From NCBI RefSeq assembly GCF_002366715.1, contig NZ_DFBS01000039.1:40106-93219 (forward strand): a DNA stretch of 53,114 nucleotides, given 5' to 3'. Position 1 is the first letter of the stretch. Each line of letters starts with the position of its first letter. Shown piece after piece: positions 16,902 to 25,503 of the stretch. This DNA is from Halomonas sp. UBA3074 (GTDB taxonomy: Bacteria > Pseudomonadota > Gammaproteobacteria > Pseudomonadales > Halomonadaceae). Both the position numbers and the translations under genes were made by a program. The notes below the pieces were generated by a model. It was not told the origin of the DNA. It saw nothing but the letters and a program-made list of their open reading frames with translations, and ran no database searches.

Positions 16902-17840
16902 ATGACACACCTCAAACCACTCGCTTCAGGTATCGCTCTCGCCACTGCGGCGCTGTTCGTCTCTACCGCTCAGGCCGATGATCAGACCCTCGACTTCGGT
17001 GTACCTGCCTGGCCCGGCATTACCGTCAAAACCGCCATTGCTGAGCAGCTCTTGAACCCATTGGGCTACGAGACCAGCACGCAGGAGATTGGCCTGCAGG
17101 TGATTTATCAGGGCATTGAAAGCGGCGATATCGATGCCTTCCTGGGCGCCTGGTTACCGGCTCAGCGCGAAATGTTCGATCCTCGCAAAGAGTCGGGCGT
17201 GCTCATTGATATGGCCAACAACGTCGATGGCGCCCAAATGACCTTGGCGGTACCCGAATACCTTTTTGAAGACGGCCTGCAAAGCTTTGCCGACCTTGAC
17301 GACTACCGCGACCAGTTGGACGGCGAGATTCATGGCTTTGGTGCCGGTTCGGCGGCCAGCGAAATACTCAACAACGCGATCGATAACGACACCTGGGGCC
17401 TCGGCGACTGGCAACTGGTCGATACCAGTGAGGTAGGAATGCTGTCTGCCGCCCGGGATGCGATCTCTCGGGAAGAACCCATTGTGTGGGTAGGCTGGAC
17501 ACCGCACTGGATGAACCTTGAATTACCCATGCGTTACCTGGAAGACCCCGAAGACCTGTTCGGTGAAAATAACGGCGAAAGCGACGTATTGACCCTTTTG
17601 CGCGGTGATTACGCCGAGGCAAACCCCAACGTCGTAACGTTCTTTGAACAGTTCACCTTCTCAGCCGAAGAGCAGAGCTGGATGATTCAAGCGTTTGGCC
17701 AGGAAGAGCGCGATCTTGCCGATGTCGCCGAGCAGTGGATTGTTGATCACCCAGAGCGCATTGAAGCCATGCTGGCTGATGTGACTACTACCGACGGTGA
17801 CCCCGCCTGGCCGGTGATTGAAGCCGAGCTGAGCAACTAA
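16902..17840 (+). CDS. Quaternary-amine ABC transporter substrate-binding protein (ProX/OpuAC type)
   Basis: A 312-residue periplasmic binding protein with a Sec signal peptide (residues 1-25, cleavage after AQA) and an OpuAC domain. DFGVPAWPGITVKTAIAEQL and the aromatic-rich WVGWTPHWMN segment (likely cation-pi box) are typical of glycine betaine, choline or carnitine binders. It follows the gamma-butyrobetaine dioxygenase in the same direction after 93 bp, which suggests carnitine or gamma-butyrobetaine as ligand. No permease or ATPase gene adjoins it, so it presumably docks to a transporter core encoded elsewhere, as Pseudomonas CaiX and ChoX-like proteins are reported to do. AAGGAG precedes the ATG. 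Confidence 0.9.
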   Translation: MTHLKPLASGIALATAALFVSTAQADDQTLDFGVPAWPGITVKTAIAEQLLNPLGYETSTQEIGLQVIYQGIESGDIDAFLGAWLPAQREMFDPRKESGVLIDMANNVDGAQMTLAVPEYLFEDGLQSFADLDDYRDQLDGEIHGFGAGSAASEILNNAIDNDTWGLGDWQLVDTSEVGMLSAARDAISREEPIVWVGWTPHWMNLELPMRYLEDPEDLFGENNGESDVLTLLRGDYAEANPNVVTFFEQFTFSAEEQSWMIQAFGQEERDLADVAEQWIVDHPERIEAMLADVTTTDGDPAWPVIEAELSN

Positions 17841-17862
17841 TCACTCGCCAAAAGCGCCTTCA

Positions 17863-17908
17863 TCCCATCGCACGGCTAGCGTATGCTAGCGCTTTTTTAG
17901 TCGATGGG
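17863..17908 (+). terminator. Intrinsic terminator of the binding-protein gene
   Basis: A GCTAGC...GCTAGC hairpin (17875-17880 and 17885-17890) is followed by TTTTTT (17893-17898). An outer CCCATCG...CGATGGG pair (17863-17869 with 17902-17908) could close a longer structure that reaches the Shine-Dalgarno region of the next gene. Confidence 0.65.
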
Positions 17909-17915
17909 AGTGGGC

Positions 17916-18635
17916 ATGTCGCGAACATTGAGCAAAGGCGTTGGCCTGCTGGTAGCCGTCGTGTTGTTAGGCGTTATGTGGCATTTGCTGCAGCGCTACG
18001 ACCTACTCACCCAGGCGCGCCTGAGTGAACTGATCGATACCGTCCGGCAGTGGCGTGATGCGCCCTGGATGTTTGCGGCGGTGATGGCCGTTTACGCGGG
18101 CGCCCTGCTGGTGATGTTTCCGCTGAGCCTACTGGTGGTGGTCACGGGCTTGCTGTTTGGCCCGGTGTGGGGGCTGGGATATGCCACGCTCGGCACATTG
18201 ACCTCATCCATCGTTTCTTACTGGGTAGGTCACTGGCTAGGCCGCGAGGCGCTGATGCGTTATGGCGGCCGTCATTTGCGAGGCCTTTCGGGCTATTTGT
18301 CCAAGCGCGGCATTCGCACCATGACGGTCATTAACCTGCTGCCGCTCGCACCGTTCACGCTGACCAATATGCTGGCGGGTGCCTTTCACCTCAAGTTTCG
18401 CGACTACATGATCGGTTCCACCCTCGGCATCGTGCCGGGGTTGGCAGCGGTCATTCTTTTGGGAAGCCAGCTAGGTGCCCTGTTTACTGCGGCTTCCGCA
18501 AAAGAACTCATACTGGCAGGTGTCGGGCTTGTCGCTGGGGTTGGCCTGCTGGTCGGACTTAAGCACTATGCCAGTCAGCGTCAAAATGCCAGCCGCCAAG
18601 CAGCCCAAAAACGGCCTCACCGTGATGGGGAGTGA
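17916..18635 (+). CDS. TVP38/TMEM64 family (DedA-like, VTT domain) membrane protein
   Basis: A 239-residue inner-membrane protein with about six hydrophobic segments and the VTT core: FGPVWGLGYATLGTLTSSIV, the GHWLGREALMR stretch and the LLPLAPFTLTNMLAGA re-entrant motif. Such proteins are thought to be phospholipid scramblases or lipid-carrier transporters, or to use ion gradients to maintain membranes. ATG 17916 is preferred over 17904 because GGGAG lies 4 bases before it. The last 19 bases overlap the 3' end of the convergent glycosyltransferase gene, which may point to a shared interest in membrane lipids. Confidence 0.88.
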   Translation: MSRTLSKGVGLLVAVVLLGVMWHLLQRYDLLTQARLSELIDTVRQWRDAPWMFAAVMAVYAGALLVMFPLSLLVVVTGLLFGPVWGLGYATLGTLTSSIVSYWVGHWLGREALMRYGGRHLRGLSGYLSKRGIRTMTVINLLPLAPFTLTNMLAGAFHLKFRDYMIGSTLGIVPGLAAVILLGSQLGALFTAASAKELILAGVGLVAGVGLLVGLKHYASQRQNASRQAAQKRPHRDGE

Positions 18636-20863
18636 TACTTGGCGAGCACTTCGGCGTAAAAGGTGGCTACCGCGGTGGCAAAGTTAGCAATATCGAACTC
18701 TTCGGCAAAGTGGCTAGCCTGTTTACCCAACTGCTGGCGTAGCGCTTCGTTATCTTTCAGCTCAATGACTTTTTGTCCCCACGCCTGACGATTTTGCGGC
18801 GTTTTGAAACCATTCACGCCTTGGCGCACGACGTCATCAATCCCGCTCGAGCGAACCGCCACCACGGGCAGACCCGCCGACATCGCTTCGAGAATCACCA
18901 TCCCCTGGGTTTCCGACGTAGAGGCGAACACGAATATATCGCCCAGGTGATAGTAAAGCGCCATTTGGTCAGGCGGTACCGCCCCGACTAACGTGACCCG
19001 TGCGGTGAGTTTTAAAGTATCGATCTGATGTTGAATCGCTTCGCGGTCGGGCCCATCACCAATAAGCAGCAGATGGAAGTCCTCGTGCTCTTGGTTCTGC
19101 AACTCGGCGAGCGCTTCCAGCATAAAGCCAATATTTTTCTCTTTGCTAATCCGCGAGACGCTAATCAATATTTTGCGTGCGGGATCGATCGCCAGCCTCT
19201 CACGCAGCGTTTCCAACGCTTCCGCCTCGACATGTGCGAAACGCTCCACATCAATGCCCGTGGGTTGCACCAGTGAAGGCGTTTTAACCCCGATCATGCG
19301 CAAATACTCCTCTGCGGAGTAGGTAGGCACGATCACCCCTTGGCAGCGGTTAGAGAAGTGCTTGATCAGGTAGTGCGAGATCAAATTACGAAAAAGCGCA
19401 CCGGGCAACGGTACGAAGTGGGCATAGTGTTCCAAGCGGGTGTGATAGGTGTAGACCACCGGCACCTTAAGCCGACGCCCCATCAACAGCCCCATTGAAC
19501 CGAGCCAAAAAGGGTGATGCACATGAATCAAATCGGGCTTGAAGGCACGCAGGCAGCGGCGAAAGCGCACACTGAACGGATTGGTGAGGCGAAATTCGCG
19601 CTTCTCACCAAACGCCATCAGCGTTGGGATACGCTTGATCGCCTGATCGTCCTGCCAAGGCTCTCGATAGCGGGGCACTAGCAGTTGAATCGAGTGCCCT
19701 AAGTCATGCAGGCCATTGCGTAAGCGATCCACCGATACCGACACGCCGGAGACAAACGGAAAGTAGTTATTGGAGACCATCGCCACCCGCAATGACTTCC
19801 CCAAAAAGGGCGTCGGATCGATATCAAAATCGGGATAGTAGTTGCGGTCTTCGAAAATGAGCCGATACAAGCGCAGTGCTAACAGCGTCAACAAGCCCAC
19901 GATCAGTAGAAAACGGGTATAGCTGACGTAAAAGAAGGCATAAATCGTTGAGGCAACGCTGCTAAGCACCCGCCACCAACCGGGCCTATCCACGTTTAAA
20001 CGCACCGGTGCAATGGCGACGTTCTCGCCTTCAACATCGACAATGACGTAGTGGTGAAAGCTGCTGTCGGCATCGATCAGGATACCGCCCGCGCCGCCCG
20101 TGGTAACGTAATCCACCCCATTCACCGTCTGCTCTGAGAAGAGCGTTAGGTTAGCGGAGAATACCGTATCCACATTATGCTCCTCCGCCAGTGCCATGAT
20201 GCCATCGGCCAAGCGGGGGTCATTGAGATAGTTATCGGCCTCAAATAGCGGCGCATCGCTCACTACGTTGTGCAGTGGCAAGCCGATAAACAGAAACCGA
20301 TGCTGCGCCTCTGAGGCGGCCAACTCCCTGGAAAGCCAATCAAGTTGCCAGGAGGTGGATGACTTGCCCGTCCCATCCAAGAAAATGAAGTGGCTGTCTC
20401 CGGCCACAAACGAATAGAAGTGCGGGCCAAAGTACTCATAAAACAGGTAACTACCAAAGTCACTGTCTTCATTATCACCATAGGTCAGCAAATAGGGGAC
20501 ATTGAGCTGTTCCAAGCTGTGGTAGATCGCCTGATAGCTCTCTTGGCGCCCGCCATTGACCGCATTACCTGCCGAAATAAGAAAATCGATACCGCCCTGG
20601 TTGATCAGCGGCACAATTTCATCCTGGAAGACGCTCACCGAGTTATTGATATTGCCCACCACGGCAAAGCGGTAATCGGTTCGCTCTGATAACGCGTCAC
20701 GAATATCCGCCACCTGCAGCGTATGAACTGACTCAAACTCAGGCTCGGCCACGTATAGCCAGATCTGATGCGCAATAAGCACACCCACCAGGGTAAGATT
20801 GAGAAAGAAAAACAGCCGCAACCAGCGCTGGCGGGAAAGGTGAAAAACGGAGCGTCGTGGCAT
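18617..20863 (-). CDS. Fusion: degenerate calcineurin-like phosphoesterase domain + GT4 glycosyltransferase
   Basis: A 748-residue protein. An N-terminal membrane anchor (about 15-37) precedes a metallophosphoesterase-like domain (65-290). One or two membrane segments follow (300-337), then a GT-B glycosyltransferase family 4 domain (358-740) with VSNNYFPFVSGVS and the donor-binding SETQGMVILEAMSAGLPVVA region. In the phosphoesterase domain the usual metal ligands are changed: DxH is N71-I-N73, GD is G99-N100, GNH[DE] is GDNE (129-132) and GHxH is ANLT (237-240); only H198 is obvious. It is probably an inactive binding or sensing domain, or one with altered chemistry. The GT part likely glycosylates a lipid or surface glycan. 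The start follows poorly defined ribosome-site sequence. Confidence 0.85.
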   Translation of the reverse strand: MPRRSVFHLSRQRWLRLFFFLNLTLVGVLIAHQIWLYVAEPEFESVHTLQVADIRDALSERTDYRFAVVGNINNSVSVFQDEIVPLINQGGIDFLISAGNAVNGGRQESYQAIYHSLEQLNVPYLLTYGDNEDSDFGSYLFYEYFGPHFYSFVAGDSHFIFLDGTGKSSTSWQLDWLSRELAASEAQHRFLFIGLPLHNVVSDAPLFEADNYLNDPRLADGIMALAEEHNVDTVFSANLTLFSEQTVNGVDYVTTGGAGGILIDADSSFHHYVIVDVEGENVAIAPVRLNVDRPGWWRVLSSVASTIYAFFYVSYTRFLLIVGLLTLLALRLYRLIFEDRNYYPDFDIDPTPFLGKSLRVAMVSNNYFPFVSGVSVSVDRLRNGLHDLGHSIQLLVPRYREPWQDDQAIKRIPTLMAFGEKREFRLTNPFSVRFRRCLRAFKPDLIHVHHPFWLGSMGLLMGRRLKVPVVYTYHTRLEHYAHFVPLPGALFRNLISHYLIKHFSNRCQGVIVPTYSAEEYLRMIGVKTPSLVQPTGIDVERFAHVEAEALETLRERLAIDPARKILISVSRISKEKNIGFMLEALAELQNQEHEDFHLLLIGDGPDREAIQHQIDTLKLTARVTLVGAVPPDQMALYYHLGDIFVFASTSETQGMVILEAMSAGLPVVAVRSSGIDDVVRQGVNGFKTPQNRQAWGQKVIELKDNEALRQQLGKQASHFAEEFDIANFATAVATFYAEVLAKYHSPSR

Positions 20864-20972
20864 CTAAAAGCGCTTTTTCAAAAGAGAATACAGAGTGAAC
20901 CGCTGCTATCGCGGTGCAAGCCTTAAAACGCCCTAACTATACAGCAACGCCGCGTTGAGGTGATGCCCCGGG

Positions 20973-21401
20973 TTAGTCAGCATCACAGCCATTTAAGGTA
21001 GCCAGTAAACGCCGTGGCCCAGCCTGATGACGATGTTCGCCCAGCCAGATACCCTGCCAGGTGCCTAGTGCAAGTCGACCGTCACGCACTGCCAAAGTGA
21101 GCTGGGTGCCCAGCAAACTGGCGGCCACATGGGCGGGCATATCATCAGGCCCTTCCAGCGTATGGCGGAAATAGGGCAAGTCTTCCGGCACTAGGCGGCG
21201 CAGAAAGGCATCTAAATCGTGACGCACATCGGGGTCAGTGTTTTCATTAAGCGTTAACGAGGCAGAGGTGTGCATCAATTGAAGGTGCAGCGTGCCAATA
21301 TGAATATCGTTTAAACACGGCAGCGCCCTAGCCACGTCATCGGTAATAAGATGAAAACCACGCGCCACTTCGGGTAAGTGAATCTCTTGTTGAAACCACA
21401 T
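20973..21401 (-). CDS. yjbQ: YjbQ family protein (UPF0047; secondary thiamine-phosphate synthase-like)
   Basis: A 142-residue protein of the YjbQ/UPF0047 family, with the conserved LHLQLMHTSASLTLNEN block and the C-terminal GTWQGIWLGEHR segment. Members can show weak thiamine-phosphate synthase activity in vitro, but the true role is unknown. The frame extends 11 codons upstream; the ATG at 21401 has AAAGGAG at good spacing and the usual MWFQQEI start. Confidence 0.9.
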   Translation of the reverse strand: MWFQQEIHLPEVARGFHLITDDVARALPCLNDIHIGTLHLQLMHTSASLTLNENTDPDVRHDLDAFLRRLVPEDLPYFRHTLEGPDDMPAHVAASLLGTQLTLAVRDGRLALGTWQGIWLGEHRHQAGPRRLLATLNGCDAD

Positions 21402-21539
21402 AAACACTCCTTTGTTTGCTATTGCTAGGGGCACAGCATCAGCGTGCCCTTCTTATATGGCAAGATGACGACAGAATATAACCGCTGATAGTACACACCA
21501 TAGTCGATCGCCAATGACTCATCGCCAAGGAGCGCTTAA

Positions 21540-22076
21540 ATGAAACATTTGCTAGGAAGCAGCGTCATCAGTATGGCTTTACTTACCGGCTGTACCGGCA
21601 TTCCCGAAGGAACCGAGCCGGTCAAAGACTTTGCATTAGATCGCTATCTGGGCCAATGGTACGAAATAGCGCGTCTGGATCACTCGTTCGAACGTGGTCT
21701 AGATTGCGTCACCGCTACGTATAGCCTGCGCGATGACGACGGCGTGCGAGTGATCAACCGTGGCTACAACCTTGATGAGCAAGCATGGGATGAGGCCGAA
21801 GGCCGCGCCTACTTTATCGATGATGAGAGCGTGGGACGTTTGAAAGTGAGCTTTTTTGGGCCCTTTTATGGCGGCTATAACGTTCTTGAACTCGACGACG
21901 ACTACCAGTGGGCGTTGGTGGCGGGTCCTAACCGTGACTACCTATGGATACTGTCGCGCACGCCGGAAATGGACCATGCAACCGAATCTCGCCTGCGTGA
22001 GCGAGCAGCGGAGCTCGACTTCCCGACCGATGAGCTCATCGACGTCGTTCAAGGGGAAACTTGCCCTAACCGCTAA
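21540..22076 (+). CDS. blc: Outer-membrane lipocalin (Blc-like lipoprotein)
   Basis: A 178-residue lipoprotein with a type II signal peptide and lipobox LLTGC (lipidated C18). The lipocalin fold follows, with the family signature LGQWYEIARLDHSFERG and the NRDYLWILSRTP strand near the C-terminus. Bacterial lipocalins bind lysophospholipids and fatty acids and protect the envelope during stress or stationary phase. AAGGAG lies just upstream of the ATG. The stop overlaps by four bases that of the convergent LysR gene. Confidence 0.93.
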   Translation: MKHLLGSSVISMALLTGCTGIPEGTEPVKDFALDRYLGQWYEIARLDHSFERGLDCVTATYSLRDDDGVRVINRGYNLDEQAWDEAEGRAYFIDDESVGRLKVSFFGPFYGGYNVLELDDDYQWALVAGPNRDYLWILSRTPEMDHATESRLRERAAELDFPTDELIDVVQGETCPNR

Positions 22077-23017
22077 TGGGAAGTCGCTGGCAGCGTGGCC
22101 ACCCGCCCCGCCATCTCGCGTTGCACAAAGGCAATAAAAGCGCGCAGCCTTGCAGGCACATGCCGACGCTGCTCATAGACCGCATAAAAATCGGCTCTTA
22201 CACTTTGCCAGCCGGGCAGAAGCGCCACCAATGCCCCGCTGGCCAGGTGTTCATTAACATCCCACCACGAGCGAAGCATCACACCGTGGCCATCCAACGC
22301 CAGGCGAGTGATCACTTCACCGTCGTTACTGGCTAGCCGACCACTGACCTTAACGGACTGCATCGTTGCCGACGGCACCTGCGCAGAAGCCTCGCTGCGC
22401 TCAAAACGCCAGAGCGGAAAATCACTGTCATTTTCACGAATCACTAAGCATGCATGCTGTTGCAGATCCGCTGGCACTTGAAGGGGCGGCGCGCTAGCAA
22501 TATACGCCGGCGATGCGCAGAGGATGCGTCGATTCGCCAAAATGGGCCGAGCCACCAAGCGTGACTCCGGGGGCTGCCCCACGCGAATGCCAATATCAAA
22601 ACTATGATCACTCAGGTTGAGAGGAAAGTTGGTCAGCTCTAACCATCCCTCTACGTCGGGGTGCTCAGCACAAAAGCGTGATAACAGCGGTGCGATATGA
22701 GGGCGACCAAAGCCAAAGGTGGCATTGATACGCAACCGGCCACTAAGGGCTTGATCGACACCTTCACCCAGGGAACTCTCCAGCTCGGCAAGCTCGTCCA
22801 GAATGAGCGCGCCGCGGGCAAGATAGCGCTCGCCCTCTGCGGTGAGCGTTAACCGCCGGGTAGTACGGGCAGCCAACTCGACCCCCAAACGCGCTTCTAA
22901 AAGCTTCAACCGCTTACTCACAGCGGAGAGCGATAGCCCCAGCTCACGAGCGGTTGCCGTTAAACTGCCCGCCCGCGCCAAGTGCTGAAAAAACGCCAAA
23001 TCGTCCAGTTGTGCCAT
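22073..23017 (-). CDS. LysR-family regulator, DmlR-like
   Basis: A 314-residue LysR regulator with an N-terminal helix-turn-helix (AFFQHLARAGSLTATARELG, then LSLSAVSKRLKLLE) and an effector domain. It is divergent from a tartrate/D-malate dehydrogenase gene, the arrangement of E. coli dmlR-dmlA, and so probably activates that gene in response to the dicarboxylate. An in-frame start at 23038 is possible, but the ATG at 23017 has GAAGG nearby and begins as family members do. It overlaps blc by four bases at the 3' end. Confidence 0.9.
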   Translation of the reverse strand: MAQLDDLAFFQHLARAGSLTATARELGLSLSAVSKRLKLLEARLGVELAARTTRRLTLTAEGERYLARGALILDELAELESSLGEGVDQALSGRLRINATFGFGRPHIAPLLSRFCAEHPDVEGWLELTNFPLNLSDHSFDIGIRVGQPPESRLVARPILANRRILCASPAYIASAPPLQVPADLQQHACLVIRENDSDFPLWRFERSEASAQVPSATMQSVKVSGRLASNDGEVITRLALDGHGVMLRSWWDVNEHLASGALVALLPGWQSVRADFYAVYEQRRHVPARLRAFIAFVQREMAGRVATLPATSH

Positions 23018-23099
23018 ACGCCCTTCGCCATTATTCACTTTTAAACAACAATAACTTGAATAATAGCCTGATTATCTCCGCCAAAATAGCCGCTACACT

Positions 23100-23120
23100 C
23101 TGTTGAGTACTTATCAACAG
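23100..23120. promoter_or_regulatory. Candidate LysR operator upstream of the dehydrogenase gene
   Basis: CTGTTGA (23100-23106) and its complement TCAACAG (23114-23120) are separated by 7 bases and lie 31 bases upstream of the ATG, within the divergent spacer. A dyad of this size is consistent with a LysR-type site (T-N11-A type). Its closeness to the start codon would place it at or downstream of the promoter, which argues for caution. Confidence 0.4.
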
Positions 23121-23151
23121 TTGTCAGCTACTAACAAAAGAAGGAAGCACC

Positions 23152-24225
23152 ATGGCTCATCGCATCGCTATCATCGCCGGCGACGGCATTGGCACCGAAG
23201 TCATGCCCGAGGGCATCCGCGTCCTCGAGGCAACCGCCAAGCGTTTTAATATCGACCTTGAGTTCACCACTTTTGAGTTTGGTAGCTGCGACTACTACCT
23301 CGAACACGGCCAGATGCTGCCAGATGACTGGTTCGAGCAGTTAAAAGGCTTCGATGCACTGTTTTACGGCGCAGTCGGCTGGCCCGACAAAGTCCCCGAC
23401 CATATTTCCCTATGGGGCTCGCTGCTACAGTTCCGCCGCCAATTTGATCAGTACATCAACCTGCGCCCCTGCAAGCTAATGCCCGGCATCAAAAGCCCGC
23501 TGGCTGGCCGCGAACCTGGCGATATCGATTTTTATGTGGTGCGTGAAAACACCGAAGGCGAGTACTCAAGCGTTGGCGGCAAAATGTATGAAGGCACCGA
23601 GCGCGAGATCGTCATTCAGGAAACGGTGATGAGCCGCACCGGCGTTGACCGTGTGCTGAAATACGCGTTTGACTTGGCTCAAACCCGCCCGCGTAAAAAA
23701 CTAACTTCCGCCACCAAATCCAACGGTATCTCCATCACCATGCCTTACTGGGACGAGCGCGTCGCCCAAATGGCAAAAAACTATCCCGAGATCGCCGTGG
23801 ATAAATTCCATATCGATATTCTGACCGCCAACTTCGTTCTGCACCCGGACTGGTTCGATGTGGTCGTGGGCAGCAACTTATTCGGCGATATTCTTTCCGA
23901 CTTAGGCCCCGCCTGCACCGGCACGATCGGTATTGCGCCATCGGCCAACATCAACCCGGAAGGTCTTTTCCCCAGCCTGTTCGAGCCTGTACACGGCAGC
24001 GCACCGGACATCGCCGGCAAAGGCATCGCCAACCCCATCGGCCAGATCTGGTCAGGCGCGATGATGCTCGAGCACCTTGGCCACAAGGAAGCCGGCGACG
24101 CGATCGTCACCGCGATTGAAAGCGTTCTTAGCGAAGGCAATAGCCAAGTACTCACTCGCGATGTCGGTGGCCAGGGCACCACGGAAAGCCTGGGTAAGGC
24201 GATTGTTGACGCTATTTCGCGCTGA
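23152..24225 (+). CDS. Tartrate dehydrogenase / D-malate dehydrogenase (decarboxylating)
   Basis: A 357-residue member of the isocitrate/isopropylmalate dehydrogenase family. It shows the GDGIGTEVMPEG N-terminus, RENTEGEYSSVGG substrate loop, the NLFGDILSDL metal-binding motif and the PVHGSAPDIAGKGIANPIG cofactor segment. The FYGAVGWPDKVPDHISLWG stretch marks the TtuC/DmlA group rather than LeuB. It oxidises D-malate to pyruvate, and also tartrate, using NAD. AAGGAAG precedes the ATG. The divergent LysR gene is the likely regulator. Confidence 0.93.
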   Translation: MAHRIAIIAGDGIGTEVMPEGIRVLEATAKRFNIDLEFTTFEFGSCDYYLEHGQMLPDDWFEQLKGFDALFYGAVGWPDKVPDHISLWGSLLQFRRQFDQYINLRPCKLMPGIKSPLAGREPGDIDFYVVRENTEGEYSSVGGKMYEGTEREIVIQETVMSRTGVDRVLKYAFDLAQTRPRKKLTSATKSNGISITMPYWDERVAQMAKNYPEIAVDKFHIDILTANFVLHPDWFDVVVGSNLFGDILSDLGPACTGTIGIAPSANINPEGLFPSLFEPVHGSAPDIAGKGIANPIGQIWSGAMMLEHLGHKEAGDAIVTAIESVLSEGNSQVLTRDVGGQGTTESLGKAIVDAISR

Positions 24226-24244
24226 CATTCAGATGCCATCATGT

Positions 24245-24290
24245 TTGTCTGCCCGGCTGATTCCAACCGGGCAGACAATGTATGTTTTTT
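24245..24290 (+). terminator. Intrinsic terminator of the dehydrogenase gene
   Basis: A perfect 12-bp stem (TTGTCTGCCCGG at 24245-24256, complement at 24267-24278) with a 10-base loop is followed by TTTTTT at 24285-24290. Confidence 0.9.
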
Positions 24291-24384
24291 AAACACCAAT
24301 GTTCTACATTTGTCCTGAGGGTGAAGAAAACGTCAGTTTCACTTCGCTCATAACAACATCAACAAACAAACTCAGGACAATGTT

Positions 24385-25413
24385 ATGAAACTCGGACGCC
24401 GTCAGTTTCTCTCGGCAACGGCCGCCCTGGCCGCTGTTGGCAGCTCGCCTCAGATATTTGCCATGCAGGCCTCACCTGGGCCCGCGCCTTCGCGTTACCC
24501 CATTGATGCATGGAAAGTAGAGGATCAACGCTTCAGTGACTATATGATTTTCAATAGCCCGCTGGAGCGACATTGGAGTGGCGGGCTATGGACAGAAGGC
24601 CCCGCCTGGAATGCCGTAGGCCGTTACGTAGTCTTTAGCGATATTCCCCGCGCCAAGCAAATGCGCTGGGACGAAGCAACTGGCCAGGTCAGCGTTTTAA
24701 GAGACAACGTTGGCTACTCCAACGGCAATACCTTTGACCATCAGGGCCGGTTGATTGCTTGCGAGCACTACCCTTCTCGCGTATTGCGCTACGAATGGGA
24801 TGGCAGCACCACGGTGCTTGCCGAACGCTATCAGGGTAAGCCACTCAATGCTCCAAACGACGTAGTGGCCCTGCCCTCGGGCGGCGTTATCTTTACCGAC
24901 CCTGGCTACGGCGCCCACTTCGACTATGAAGGGAAGAAACGTGACCTGGAGCTTGAAACGGGCATCTATTACGTCGACGACAGCCTGGATGAACCCATCC
25001 TACTGACTAACGATATCCATAAGCCCAACGGTATTGTGCTCACGCCGGACGGTGAAGGGTTCTACGCCAGCGACAGTGCCCCCACCCATTTCGACGAACC
25101 TGCGCGTATCATTCGCTGGACGCTTGGCGAAGAGGGCAAAAGTATCAATGACCGTCAGGTGATCGTCACCAGCGAAGACACCATTTTCGACGGCATGGCC
25201 TGCGACGTGGATGGCAATATCTGGTCGAGTGCTAACGGTGGTGAAGGTATCGATGGTGTCGTGGTTTTCTCGTCAGAAGGCACGTTACTGGGTCGGGTTT
25301 TGCTGCCGGAAGTCTGCGCCAACGTATGCTTTGCTGGCGCAAATCGTAACCGCCTATTCATGACAGCGAGCCAATCCGTTTACACCATCTATACGGCCGC
25401 ACGCGGTGCCTAA
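24385..25413 (+). CDS. SMP-30/gluconolactonase family lactonase, Tat-exported
   Basis: A 342-residue six-bladed beta-propeller lactonase. The N-terminus GRRQFLSATAALAAVG is a twin-arginine signal, so the enzyme is probably periplasmic. Metal and active-site regions typical of SMP-30 are visible: the Glu in LWTEGPAWN, the Asn in NAPNDVV and the HKPNGIVLTPDGEGFYASDS segment. It likely hydrolyses a sugar lactone such as gluconolactone; the substrate is not fixed by sequence. The gene is flanked by terminators on both sides and so is monocistronic. Confidence 0.9.
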   Translation: MKLGRRQFLSATAALAAVGSSPQIFAMQASPGPAPSRYPIDAWKVEDQRFSDYMIFNSPLERHWSGGLWTEGPAWNAVGRYVVFSDIPRAKQMRWDEATGQVSVLRDNVGYSNGNTFDHQGRLIACEHYPSRVLRYEWDGSTTVLAERYQGKPLNAPNDVVALPSGGVIFTDPGYGAHFDYEGKKRDLELETGIYYVDDSLDEPILLTNDIHKPNGIVLTPDGEGFYASDSAPTHFDEPARIIRWTLGEEGKSINDRQVIVTSEDTIFDGMACDVDGNIWSSANGGEGIDGVVVFSSEGTLLGRVLLPEVCANVCFAGANRNRLFMTASQSVYTIYTAARGA

Positions 25414-25434
25414 GGGTGGCTATATCACCCACAA

Positions 25435-25471
25435 AAAAAGCCTCGCCGGAAGTCAATCGGCGAGGCTTTTT
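25435..25471. terminator. Bidirectional intrinsic terminator
   Basis: AAAAAGCCTCGCCG (25435-25448) pairs perfectly with 25458-25471 around a 9-base loop. A and T runs on the two sides allow it to stop both the lactonase transcript and the convergent wrbA transcript. Confidence 0.93.
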
Positions 25472-25503
25472 AGCGCTCAGTAAGCGTTAGCTAGCCAGGG
25501 AGA

